Source of the DNA: an uncultured Bacteroidota bacterium
GTDB taxonomy: Bacteria > Bacteroidota > Bacteroidia > Bacteroidales > 4484-276
Assembly: GCA_903944895.1 (NCBI GenBank)
Contig: CAJATL010000325.1
Span: 1 to 32,197, forward strand
DNA length: 32,197 bases
Direction: 5' to 3'
The notes beneath the pieces were generated by a model. The model had not been told where the DNA came from. It did not search any database and was given only the letters and a program-made list of their open reading frames with translations. Each line of letters starts with the position of its first letter. The stretch's first letter is position 1. Position numbers and translations under genes: made by a program. Positions 17,705 to 26,378 of this stretch are shown here, piece after piece.

Positions 17705-19003
17705 ATGAAACGAAAATACAATTACATATTCATTTTGATAGCCGTATTTGCCTTTGCCATCACCATAACTGTTCCTGCTAAAGCACAGGTGCACGACACC
17801 ACTAATACGGGTGGAAATGCTGCCAGGTCGTTAGAAGGAGCAATAGTCCCTCCTCCACCCGGAGCAGGCGGCGGAGTTGGCGTTCAGCAAATCGGTGGCA
17901 ACAGTACGGTACCTTCGCCCCCAAATCCGGGTGGTGGAAGTGGCTCTCAACAAATTGGCGGTTCGGGAAACCTTTTGCCTGAACCTCCAAATCCAGGTGG
18001 TGGAAATGGCTCACAGCAAATTGGTGGTGGCGACACTATTCCCGAACCTCCAAATCCGGGAGGCGGCGGTGGTTTTCCGATGGGAACCGAACTTCAAAGC
18101 ATCACAATTCCTGCCGGTTGGAGTGGGATTTCGAGTATGGTTATTCCTCACATTGCAAATCCCGACAGCTTGTTTGCACAGGATCTGGCAACCAACAATC
18201 TGGTAATTTTGCAGCATTTCAGCCAGGTTTTCTGGCCCCAGTTCAACATTAACACCATCGGAAACTGGGAAACGCATGATGGCTACACCATCAAAGTTTT
18301 GCAGGAAACACAGTTGGATATTTACGGTTTTAAAGATTCCAACGACACCATCCAGTTTGCACAAGGCTGGAATTACCTTCCGGTTATCAGCAGTTGTGAT
18401 GTAAACACCGAAGCACTTTTCAGTAATCTATTGGCTGATGGTAAATTGATTATTGTTTACGAAATTGCCGGTACGCATGTGTACGCCCCATCTTTTGAGA
18501 TTAACACCCTGCCGGTTTTACAAAGAGGGAAAGCTTACATGGTAAAAGTTACCGAACCTTGTTCGCTTAATTTCCCTGATTGCATGTTTGGTCAAAAGAA
18601 CACAGCAACAGTAAATAATTCAGCACCCATTACACCCTGGAATGTTGTTGCACCAACTTCAAAACAACAGTTTATTTTCTTCACCAAAAATTCGTTCCCT
18701 TCGCTACAACCGGGCGATGTATTGGGCGGATTTACCAGTGATGGAATTTGTTGTGGTATTACCGAATTTGAAAAATCAGGCAAAAATCATGTTTTAGTTG
18801 TGTTTGGCGATGACCCAACCACACCCCAAAAAGATGGCTTTTTGGCTAATGAACAAATCAAAATCAGAATTTACAGGCATTCAAATGCTGAGGCAGATGA
18901 ACTTGAATTGGATTTTGATAACAGCCAGGGTACTTCTGCCGGCACCTTTATGGTGAATGGAATTACAGTTTTTAAAAATATTGAAACATTAATACAGGAT
19001 TGA
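17705..19003 (+). CDS. Exported Pro/Gly-repeat protein with GWS-type module shared with the giant phosphatase
   Basis: I do not recognise a named family for this 432-residue protein. It has a signal peptide (1-28), a Pro/Gly-rich repeat region (about 48-126; PPNPGGG and GSQQIGG units) and a C-terminal region (135-432). That region matches residues 1991-2285 of the giant phosphatase in motif order: GWS (138-140), WP..NINT, GY.IK, YLPV, then GDV, GKN, GDD.TT and GFL. It lacks the T9SS sorting domain that follows the same module in the phosphatase, so its export route and location are unclear. The repeat region could be a flexible linker or an envelope-spanning segment. I see no Pho-type box before it. 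Hairpins flank it on both sides, so it may be its own unit or depend on read-through. Confidence 0.75.
   Translation: MKRKYNYIFILIAVFAFAITITVPAKAQVHDTTNTGGNAARSLEGAIVPPPPGAGGGVGVQQIGGNSTVPSPPNPGGGSGSQQIGGSGNLLPEPPNPGGGNGSQQIGGGDTIPEPPNPGGGGGFPMGTELQSITIPAGWSGISSMVIPHIANPDSLFAQDLATNNLVILQHFSQVFWPQFNINTIGNWETHDGYTIKVLQETQLDIYGFKDSNDTIQFAQGWNYLPVISSCDVNTEALFSNLLADGKLIIVYEIAGTHVYAPSFEINTLPVLQRGKAYMVKVTEPCSLNFPDCMFGQKNTATVNNSAPITPWNVVAPTSKQQFIFFTKNSFPSLQPGDVLGGFTSDGICCGITEFEKSGKNHVLVVFGDDPTTPQKDGFLANEQIKIRIYRHSNAEADELELDFDNSQGTSAGTFMVNGITVFKNIETLIQD
17846..18081 (+). repeat. In-frame Pro/Gly tandem repeats
   Basis: About three and a half units of 21-22 codons encode a pattern of Pro-rich PEPPNPGGG followed by NGSQQIGGG. 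The last three units are most alike. Copy number could vary between strains. Confidence 0.8.
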
Positions 19004-19044
19004 TTTCATAAAATAACGATTAGTTGCATAATCAGATTTGTTTT

Positions 19045-19094
19045 CTATTCGATAAGAGGGTGGCCGCCAAAAACGGCCAAACTCTTTTGAATAG
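19045..19094 (+). terminator. Long imperfect hairpin, probable terminator
   Basis: Nested arms pair CTATTC (19045-19050) with GAATAG (19089-19094), AAGAG (19054-19058) with CTCTT (19082-19086), and TGGCCG (19061-19066) with CGGCCA (19074-19079), around a CCAAAAA loop. There is no strong T-tract after the full stem, although CTCTTTT follows the inner stem. It sits between the Pro/Gly-repeat gene and the seven-cohesin gene. Confidence 0.6.
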
Positions 19095-19120
19095 ATATTT
19101 TAAGTTTAACTCTTACATAA

Positions 19121-22100
19121 ATGAATAAAACGATTTTCATCATTATTGCGCTGATTTGGAGCGCGGTCCTTCAGTCCCAAAATATTACCGTTAATCTTGC
19201 AACGGTTTCGAGTGCCGATACTTTAACCCAGGTTACGGTTCCATTTTATGTTTCCGGACTTAATGCTGCTACTGGCGGCATACCAGTTACAGCACTGGAG
19301 TTTTATGTTTACTACAACAACACCCAGGTTGATTATGTAAATGCAACAAATTTTTATTCCGGCACCCCGGCATCACAATGGATTTTTGGATCGAACGGGA
19401 CTAAGTTTGGCAGCAACTGGGTACATCCACAACTTTTGCCGATAAGTATTCCCGATGGCACCAAATTATTCGACATCGTTTTTTACTACAAAAAACCGGT
19501 AAACAGCATTTTAAACGTTTCGGAAACCGAATGTGTGCTGGTAAATGCCGCCTTCCAGCAAATTCCTAATTCGACAATAAATTTTGTTGACGGCGCCATC
19601 AATTATGCCGGATTTGTACCTCCATCGCCTGGCATGGTTGAGATAATTCCCGATAATTACATTTCTTTTCCCGACACGGCTTTTAACGTACCCGTTTTAG
19701 CTTCGGGTTTTGGGAGCGGCAACTCATCGCTTTCATCGGTAAACCTCAAAATGGATTTTAACAACGAGCTTATCAATTTTATATCAGCCGGTAATTTTAA
19801 CAGCCTTTTGCCTGCTGATGAATGGACAATTACTTACCAGGCCGGCCAGAATAATTTGGTCTGCACCTGGAATAACCCGCTTAACGAAAACATTATTATT
19901 CCTGATAACAGCACCCTTTTTGAACTTGTGTTTGAAGGTGCTGATGCCGGAACAACCGTCCTCACCTTCGATTCGGCAGCCTGCAGTTTTGTACATCGCC
20001 ACAACGGGCAACCCAAAGCTATTTTATCAGATTTTGGAAATGCAGAAATTGAAGTTTTCGCCATTCCCGATCCACCGCCCGGAAATATTGATTTTGTGCC
20101 CGGATTATTTGTTACCTACAACGACTCCGTAATTTCGGCGCCGGTTTTTATGTCGGGATTTGGAACCGATAATTCATCCCTTTCCAATTTTACAATCAAT
20201 GTTGATTTTGATAACCTGATGCTTGAATATTTGGAGGTATCGGCATTTAACGACCTGGTACCTGCCGATGAATGGAACATCAGCTACAATGCGGCATTAA
20301 GCAGCCTCACCTTTGCCTGGAACGAGCTGGCAGGTCAAAACCTGGTGATTCCTGATGATACGAAACTCTTCGATATTTCATTTAAAGCCCTCGAAGTCGG
20401 GAACACAACCCTGGGTTTCGATTCGCTCGCATCATCTTATCAGCACCAGTTTATGGGTTATTCGATTCCTTTTGAGGCAAATTATAATGTGGCGCAGGTA
20501 CAGATTTACGATTGGACGGTTCCCTTGCCGGGACTCGTTAATATTATCCCCGATTATTTTGTAACAAATCCCGATACTTTGATTTACGTGCCTGTTGTAG
20601 TTTCTGGCTTTGACCAGGAAAATTCGTCGTTGTCGGACATGCAGTTGGTTGTAGGATTTGATGAAAACATCCTGAACTTCGAGACAGCAACAGCTTTTGG
20701 AAATATTTTGCCTGCCGAACAATGGACGATAACTTACGTTCAGGGGCAAAACCAACTCATTTGCGATTGGCACGAACCTAATTCCGGAAATGTTGCCATT
20801 ACCAGCAACACCACCATTTTTGAACTGGTTTTTAAGGCAACAGCTTTAGGTAATTGCGCCATCGAATTCGATTCGGCTGGATGCGTTTTTATGCATCAAT
20901 TAATTGGTTCACAACAACAAATAGCCGCAAATTTTAATGGTGCAATGGTTGAAGTTATCGAAATCCCGCTTCCTCTACCTGGCTTTGTAAAGATTGTTCC
21001 CGAAACCTTTATCACCAACCCCGACTCTTTAATTGCTGTCCCTTTTGTAGTTTCAGGATTTGGACAGGAAAACAGCTCACTTTCGGATATGGAATTGGTG
21101 CTTGAGTTTGATAATACTGTTTTAAATTATCAAACGGCCATAAATTTCAATCCGCTTTTGCCTGTTGGCGAATGGGTAATTAATTATCAAAGCAATGAGA
21201 GCCGTATAGTTTGCACCTGGGACAAGCCAACCTCCCAAAACGTTTCGATTCCTGATAATACAACACTTTTTGAACTGGTTTTTAAATCTGCTGCCATCGG
21301 CGAAAGCTTGCTTCACTTCGACTCTTTATTGTGCGATTTTACGCATCAGATAAACGGGACCAGCCAACAAACAACTTCAAATTTTGCTGATGCGTTGGTT
21401 GTTGTTGAGCAACTGCCAGCTCCACCTCCCGGTCTTGTTGCCATTGTTCCGGATTATTTTACTTCGCATCCCGGTTTGTCTTTCAATGTTCCGTTGCAAA
21501 TTTCAGGCTTTGGCGAAAACACCTCTTCACTTACAAAAATTGAACTTGCCCTTGATTTTGATGATGAGATTATTGGTTACCTGTCGGCCACAGCTTTTAG
21601 CCCTTTGCTGCCGCAGGAAGAATGGACGATAACTTTTCAGCCGGCTCAAAGTAGGATGCTGTGTGTTTGGGAAAGTCCATCGGGAAATAATCTTGCGATC
21701 CCCAATAATACTGCGCTTTTTGAACTGGTATTTGAAGGTTTGCAAAGCGGGATAAGTCCAATCGAATTTGATTCGGCCAGTTGTGTTTTTACCCATCAGC
21801 AAGGAACAGGGCAAACTCAGCTCACATCCAATTTTGCTAATGCAACCGCCGAAATCACCGAAATTATCATTCCGGCAAATTGCAAGGTAAAAATTATTCC
21901 TTCCACAATTTCGGAAGTATCAGGAAATATAATCAATGTTCCGGTGGTATTTTTTGGCTTTAACAACGACACCACAACAATTACCGCTGCCGAGTTTTAT
22001 ATTGATTTTGATAAAACCGTCCTCCAATACCAGGGTGTTACCAATTTTAATCCTTTAGTGCCCCAGGCCCAATGGATTTATAACGTGATGCTGCCCGATT

Positions 22101-22552
22101 CGAACCGTTTTGCCTGCAACTGGGTGGAGCCAACACTTCAAAATTTGTCCATCCCCGACAGTACAACCGTTTTTGAAATAAAATTTCTTTGCCTTGCAAA
22201 CGAAACTGCCCTCGCTTTTGATTCGCCAGCCAATGTGTTTGTCCATCTCGACCAGGAAGCGAATTTAATCGAGTTACCTGTCGAATTCAGCGATGGTTAC
22301 GTAATTGTACTTCCCGACAATATCGAAACTCCCGATGCCGGAAATGTAAGCGTCAGGGTTTTAAACCGCATAATTTACCTGGAAAATACTGGCGGCATAG
22401 CCCGTGTATTTAATATGGCCGGGCAGTTGGTGGCATTTAAGGAATTATCAGGCGGGATAAACGAAATCGGAATTTCGCAGCAGGGAATTTATCTCATCAA
22501 CGTTACCGACAAAAACCAGCGGATATTCTCTGGCAAAATCTTCATTAAATAA
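19121..22552 (+). CDS. Scaffoldin-like protein with seven cohesin-type modules and T9SS tail
   Basis: The 1143-residue protein has a signal peptide (1-20) and seven consecutive cohesin-like modules of about 145-150 residues, starting near nt 19181, 19616, 20065, 20519, 20964, 21416 and 21874. Modules 2-6 repeat a pattern of SSLS, LP.(D/E).W.I, IP.(N/D)(N/T)(T/A).LFEL.F and FDS..C.F.H. Short Pro-rich linkers (PDPPPG, VPLPG, PLPLPG, PAPPPG) separate several of them, as in cellulosomal scaffoldins. A type A-like T9SS sorting domain (about 1077-1143, ending GKIFIK) should export it and attach it to the cell surface. No carbohydrate-binding or enzymatic domain is present, so its job appears to be holding several partners. 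The single-cohesin genes follow at 30-bp spacings, suggesting one operon. Confidence 0.87.
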   Translation: MNKTIFIIIALIWSAVLQSQNITVNLATVSSADTLTQVTVPFYVSGLNAATGGIPVTALEFYVYYNNTQVDYVNATNFYSGTPASQWIFGSNGTKFGSNWVHPQLLPISIPDGTKLFDIVFYYKKPVNSILNVSETECVLVNAAFQQIPNSTINFVDGAINYAGFVPPSPGMVEIIPDNYISFPDTAFNVPVLASGFGSGNSSLSSVNLKMDFNNELINFISAGNFNSLLPADEWTITYQAGQNNLVCTWNNPLNENIIIPDNSTLFELVFEGADAGTTVLTFDSAACSFVHRHNGQPKAILSDFGNAEIEVFAIPDPPPGNIDFVPGLFVTYNDSVISAPVFMSGFGTDNSSLSNFTINVDFDNLMLEYLEVSAFNDLVPADEWNISYNAALSSLTFAWNELAGQNLVIPDDTKLFDISFKALEVGNTTLGFDSLASSYQHQFMGYSIPFEANYNVAQVQIYDWTVPLPGLVNIIPDYFVTNPDTLIYVPVVVSGFDQENSSLSDMQLVVGFDENILNFETATAFGNILPAEQWTITYVQGQNQLICDWHEPNSGNVAITSNTTIFELVFKATALGNCAIEFDSAGCVFMHQLIGSQQQIAANFNGAMVEVIEIPLPLPGFVKIVPETFITNPDSLIAVPFVVSGFGQENSSLSDMELVLEFDNTVLNYQTAINFNPLLPVGEWVINYQSNESRIVCTWDKPTSQNVSIPDNTTLFELVFKSAAIGESLLHFDSLLCDFTHQINGTSQQTTSNFADALVVVEQLPAPPPGLVAIVPDYFTSHPGLSFNVPLQISGFGENTSSLTKIELALDFDDEIIGYLSATAFSPLLPQEEWTITFQPAQSRMLCVWESPSGNNLAIPNNTALFELVFEGLQSGISPIEFDSASCVFTHQQGTGQTQLTSNFANATAEITEIIIPANCKVKIIPSTISEVSGNIINVPVVFFGFNNDTTTITAAEFYIDFDKTVLQYQGVTNFNPLVPQAQWIYNVMLPDSNRFACNWVEPTLQNLSIPDSTTVFEIKFLCLANETALAFDSPANVFVHLDQEANLIELPVEFSDGYVIVLPDNIETPDAGNVSVRVLNRIIYLENTGGIARVFNMAGQLVAFKELSGGINEIGISQQGIYLINVTDKNQRIFSGKIFIK
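19616..22310 (+). repeat. Tandem cohesin-module repeats (modules 2-7)
   Basis: Six in-frame units of about 450 bp encode cohesin-like modules. Similarity is obvious in protein but much lower in DNA, so the array is old and diversified. Module 7 (from about 21874) differs from modules 2-6 and resembles the cohesins of the two following genes. Confidence 0.8.
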
Positions 22553-22582
22553 ACTTGTATTTACCTAAATAAAATATTTAAA

Positions 22583-23305
22583 ATGAAAAAGTCACTTTTG
22601 ATAATTGTTATTGCCCTCTTCGTTTTTAGCGCTATGGCGCAAAAAATCGAAATTTCACCGGAGATCATTCCGGGGTTAACGGGCCAGGAAATCACTGTTT
22701 CGGTGTTGGTTTCGGAATTCGACACCGAAGCCACTTCGTTAGGCGCCATCGAGTTTTATATTGATTTCGACAACAGCGTTTTATCTTACACCGGCGCAAC
22801 TAATTTTTCGGCCCTCATGCCTGTTTCGCAATGGTTTTATTCAAACCCCGCTCCTTCACTAAACAGGTTTGCCTGTAACTGGGCCGAACCTACCCTTCAA
22901 AATGTAAACATCCCAACAGGGACCGTGCTTTTCGACCTTAAATTTTTATGTGCCAACGGCCAGACGACAATTGATTTTGATTCGGCTGCCAGCGTTTTTG
23001 TACATATTGATGGAGTAAATTTTGTTTCGCTTCCGGTTGATTTTGCCGATGGTTTTGTTCAGATTAATGTTGGCCTTGAAGAGCAAAAACAGGAAAATTA
23101 CTTCCTGGCTACTGGCAACAAAATGCTCGTAATACGGAATATCGAAGGCATGCTCACTGTTACAAATTTAATGGGCCAAAACATTGTAAGCGCTGTGCTT
23201 GAAGGTACAGGCGAACATTATATTCCTGTAAATAAAACCGGGATTTTTATTGTCCGGGTTACCAATAAACATGAGGAAACTGTAAGGAAAGTTCTTATTT
23301 ACTAA
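22583..23305 (+). CDS. Single-cohesin protein with T9SS C-terminal domain
   Basis: The 240-residue protein consists of a signal peptide (1-20), one cohesin-like domain (about 21-168) and a short T9SS type A-like tail (about 172-240, ending RKVLIY). The cohesin shares EFYIDFD, RFACNW.EPTLQN and VFVH(I/L)D with module 7 of the preceding scaffoldin-like protein and with the next gene's cohesin. This minimal layout is what one would expect of a cell-surface anchor for a single dockerin. It starts 30 bp after the scaffoldin gene and 30 bp before the next cohesin gene, so co-transcription is likely. Confidence 0.85.
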   Translation: MKKSLLIIVIALFVFSAMAQKIEISPEIIPGLTGQEITVSVLVSEFDTEATSLGAIEFYIDFDNSVLSYTGATNFSALMPVSQWFYSNPAPSLNRFACNWAEPTLQNVNIPTGTVLFDLKFLCANGQTTIDFDSAASVFVHIDGVNFVSLPVDFADGFVQINVGLEEQKQENYFLATGNKMLVIRNIEGMLTVTNLMGQNIVSAVLEGTGEHYIPVNKTGIFIVRVTNKHEETVRKVLIY

Positions 23306-23335
23306 TTCGACAAATATTTTAATTTACTTTTAAAC

Positions 23336-25402
23336 ATGAAATATCTGATAGTATTATTTTTTATGTTGGGCAGTATGCCGGCATTGTTAGCTCAAAAGAA
23401 GGTGGAGATTGTTCCTTCGGTCATCAACGCTGAAGTTGGTTCACAAATCAGTGTGCCTGTTTTGGTATCAGGTTTTAATACTGACACATCGACCGTTGTG
23501 GCCATCGAATTTTACATTGATTTTGATAACAGCGCACTCACTTTCGACAGTGTTATTAGCGTAAATAGTCTGATGCCAAAACAGGAATGGTTTTTTTCAA
23601 ATCCAGGCGCGACACTTAACCGCTTTTCATGCAACTGGGCCGAACCCACTTTTGTCAACAATGTTTCGGTTCCTGATGGAGCAAAGCTTTTCGATATAGT
23701 TTTTACTTACAACGGAGGCGAAAGTACACTCGAATTTGACAAAACAACCAGCCTTTTTGTTCATCTCGACCCAACCTTTAATTTTATCACTTTGCAGGTT
23801 GATTATTTTGATGGGATGGTTATTCCGGCTCCAAACCAAAATACAACCAACTGGAATGGTAACGGCGACTGGAATACTTTAAACAACTGGTCAGCAGGAA
23901 TTCCTACTATCGAATCGGTGGCAGTTATCCAATCAGGCACTGTAACGGTTCAAAATGCTGTGGCTACCTCACGAAAAATGGAAATTTTGGATGGTGCAAC
24001 TGTTAAAATTATGCCGCTCAACTCGCTCACCGTTGCCGACACTTTAATAAATAATGGTCTGCTTCAGGTGGGTTCAAACGAAACCGGGAGCGGTTCTGTT
24101 ATCGTTGATAAAGTTGTTTTGGGAGCAGGCAACTACGCCATCGAACAATTTATGTCGGCAGGCTCCCATTTAACCGGCGCTCCTCTTGCAAACGGAACCA
24201 CCAATGTTTTTAATACAGCCCCGGTAAGTTCATGGGACGAAACTTCGGCCTCTTTTGGTCCCCTGGCCGCAGGTTCGCTGATGGAAAACGCCAAAGGTTA
24301 TAAAGTTGACTTCGCCGGAAATACAATTGCCGTTTTTGAAGGAAACAATCTTCATCAGGGAAATATTACAGTTAGTCTTTCGAATGTAAACACCGGAAAT
24401 ATTGAAACATCCGGACTTAACCTGGTTTGTAATCCTTATCCTTCGGCTATGGAATGGTTGATGGGAGATTGGGAATTCCAAAACGTAGGTAAAGCTATTT
24501 ATGTTTGGAATAAATCGCGCTATCAGGTCTGGAACGGTTTTTTGGGCGAACTCAGCGATGGGATTTTGCCAGCCATGCAGGGATTTTTTGTGAAAGCTAC
24601 AGGTGAAAATCCTCAAATAACAATTCCCAATAATTCGCGCCTTCACAGCAATCAGCCTTTTTATAAAGAAACCCGCGATTTGGAAAACCTGCTTACCATC
24701 GAATTTGGAAAGCTTGAAGGCGGTATTCCAGGAGTTGTGGAGGATGTGATTTTTTATCATCTGAAACCGGAAGCTACCCATGGTTTTGATCCTGAATTTG
24801 ATGCCTACAAATTGCCCGGCAACGACGGAACTACTTTGGCGTATTCGATGCCTGAAGGCGAAAACGCCGAAAAGATGTGCATTGATGTAAGGTCATTTTC
24901 AGGGGAAGCCATTCCTTCGGTGGCTATTGGTTTTGAGCCAGCTACCGATGGCATTTATTATCTACGTCTTAAGAATTCCGAAACTTTCGGCCCAAGTACT
25001 CCCTTCGTCCTTCAGGATTTAGGCGTGGAAGCCATCTTTCCGGATGATGAATTTGATATGCGGACAGATGTGCAGGACTTCACCTATTCATTTAGTGCAA
25101 CCACCGGTGATGAGCCTTATCGTTTCAACCTGTTTTTTTCGCCTGTAGGAATTGATGAACTGCAAAAGCGCGATAACATCAATATGCAATTGTCCGGTAA
25201 TGATTTAATCATCAATAATCTGCAACAACAAGCCCGGTTTTTTACATTGGAAATATTTGATGTAACGGGCAGAAAACTTCATCAGGGGTCATTCAACCTG
25301 TTGGATAAACAAATTGTTAATACCGGCAATCTGCGTGGTATAATTATCGTTCGCCTCACTTCAGATGGCGAGGTTGTTACTCAAAAATTCTATAAAAAGT
25401 AG
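23336..25402 (+). CDS. Cohesin protein with large C-terminal region and T9SS tail
   Basis: The 688-residue protein has a signal peptide (1-20), one cohesin-like domain (about 22-168; EFYIDFD, RFSCNWAEPT, LFVHLD) and a region (about 170-600) resembling the C-terminal part of the two-cohesin protein at 15159-17561. Shared landmarks are an opening W.G.G.W....NW..G.P segment, NLVCNPYPSAMEW, and PAMQGFFVKAT. A T9SS type A-like sorting domain closes it (about 610-688). It is the last gene of the cohesin cluster and ends at a strong bidirectional terminator. The function of the large middle region is unknown. Confidence 0.83.
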   Translation: MKYLIVLFFMLGSMPALLAQKKVEIVPSVINAEVGSQISVPVLVSGFNTDTSTVVAIEFYIDFDNSALTFDSVISVNSLMPKQEWFFSNPGATLNRFSCNWAEPTFVNNVSVPDGAKLFDIVFTYNGGESTLEFDKTTSLFVHLDPTFNFITLQVDYFDGMVIPAPNQNTTNWNGNGDWNTLNNWSAGIPTIESVAVIQSGTVTVQNAVATSRKMEILDGATVKIMPLNSLTVADTLINNGLLQVGSNETGSGSVIVDKVVLGAGNYAIEQFMSAGSHLTGAPLANGTTNVFNTAPVSSWDETSASFGPLAAGSLMENAKGYKVDFAGNTIAVFEGNNLHQGNITVSLSNVNTGNIETSGLNLVCNPYPSAMEWLMGDWEFQNVGKAIYVWNKSRYQVWNGFLGELSDGILPAMQGFFVKATGENPQITIPNNSRLHSNQPFYKETRDLENLLTIEFGKLEGGIPGVVEDVIFYHLKPEATHGFDPEFDAYKLPGNDGTTLAYSMPEGENAEKMCIDVRSFSGEAIPSVAIGFEPATDGIYYLRLKNSETFGPSTPFVLQDLGVEAIFPDDEFDMRTDVQDFTYSFSATTGDEPYRFNLFFSPVGIDELQKRDNINMQLSGNDLIINNLQQQARFFTLEIFDVTGRKLHQGSFNLLDKQIVNTGNLRGIIIVRLTSDGEVVTQKFYKK

Positions 25403-25428
25403 TCAGGCTTAATACTATGTTTTACATT

Positions 25429-25468
25429 AAAAAAAGGCTGTTCCTCAATATTTGGAACAGCCTTTTTG
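25429..25468. terminator. Bidirectional intrinsic terminator
   Basis: A perfect 14-bp stem, AAAAAGGCTGTTCC (25431-25444) with GGAACAGCCTTTTT (25454-25467), has A/T tracts on both sides. It lies between the convergent stop codons of the last cohesin gene and the minus-strand sigma factor and would serve both. Confidence 0.92.
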
Positions 25469-25487
25469 ATTTATTATCAACTGTATG

Positions 25488-26351
25488 TTATGATAAATAT
25501 TTTGCTAAGCTTTGCTCGTGTGGTTTTTGGCGAAGTCTTTTAAGTCCGAGTTCTTTGAGTTGCCTGACCCTTTCTTCCGAAATTTTTAATATTTTACTTA
25601 TCGACGAAACGGAGTAATCATTGCTATCGTTTAATCCGTAATACATCTCAAGTACCCTGGCTTCTTTGTGTGGAATATGCCGGAACGAACGTTTTATATC
25701 AACTTTGAGCGATTCATCGATCAATTCATGGTCAGGATGAGTTGCATTCTTGTCCTCGATTACATCAAATAAAATAGTTTCACCTCCAGAATGAAGTGGG
25801 GTTTCAAATGAGACGTTGTCGCCATTACTAAGGATAGCATCAGTAACATCGTATTCGTCGGCCGAAAGCTTGCAGGCAGTTTCGAAATGTGTGGGAAGCC
25901 GGTGGTGGTCCTGCTCAAATTTGGCGTTGATTTTATTAATTTTTGAGTTCATCCAAACTCTTGAAGAGGGTATCCGTATGATTCTGGACTTTTCGATGAT
26001 AGACCTTAAAATTGATTGGCGTATCCACCACACAGCATACGTGATAAACCTGAATCCTCTGGTTTCATCAAACTTCTTTGATGCCTCAATTAAACCTAAA
26101 TTTCCTTCGCTAATCAAATCATTTAAGCTAAAACCCCTGTTTTGATACTTTTTAGCTATCGAAACAACAAATCGAAGATTTGAGAAAATCAGCCGGGTTC
26201 GGGCCGTCTCGTCTCCTTGTCTGACTTTTATTATTAATTCAACTTCCTCGTCAGCATTTATTAGTTTGTAACGGGCAATTTCTTTAAGATAAAGCACAGT
26301 GGATACAGAATCTTTTCGAGTTATTTCATTAGAGATATAGATTTTTTCCAT
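25488..26351 (-). CDS. RNA polymerase sigma-70 family factor (group 2, RpoD-like paralogue)
   Basis: The 287-residue protein has the size and layout of Bacteroidota primary-type sigma factors without region 1.1. It shows region 1.2 (YLKEIARYKLINADEEVEL), region 2 (LRFVVSIAKKYQNRGFSLND, then LISEGNLGLIEASKKFDETR and FITYAVWWIRQSI), region 3 (about 135-205) and a region 4 helix-turn-helix (SSISKILKISEERVRQLKEL). The promoter-contacting parts differ from my recollection of the housekeeping Bacteroidota RpoD, so I read it as an alternative paralogue. The ATG at 26351 is chosen: the upstream in-frame TTG at 26381 falls inside the predicted -7 element. A minus-strand Pho-type array lies just upstream, divergent to the porin-pst operon. 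Phosphate-responsive expression is inferred; the genes it reads are unknown. Confidence 0.9.
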   Translation of the reverse strand: MEKIYISNEITRKDSVSTVLYLKEIARYKLINADEEVELIIKVRQGDETARTRLIFSNLRFVVSIAKKYQNRGFSLNDLISEGNLGLIEASKKFDETRGFRFITYAVWWIRQSILRSIIEKSRIIRIPSSRVWMNSKINKINAKFEQDHHRLPTHFETACKLSADEYDVTDAILSNGDNVSFETPLHSGGETILFDVIEDKNATHPDHELIDESLKVDIKRSFRHIPHKEARVLEMYYGLNDSNDYSVSSISKILKISEERVRQLKELGLKRLRQKPHEQSLAKYLS

Positions 26352-26378
26352 AACAGATGATTTGCATTTAATTTGATG

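Noticed and set aside
17562-19120. Pho-type boxes before the genes at 17705 and 19121
   Set aside because: TTAAA and TTTAA pentamers occur but not in 11-bp phase, and no TAnnTTTG lies at the required 4-bp distance.
24230-24781. 183-codon minus-strand open frame
   Set aside because: It lies antisense inside the last cohesin gene, whose frame has clear domains and a sorting tail; the antisense product resembles no family.
8979-25402. Polysaccharide-utilisation locus or cellulosome
   Set aside because: There is no SusD, no glycoside hydrolase, no polysaccharide lyase and no carbohydrate-binding module; the enzymatic neighbour is a phosphatase.
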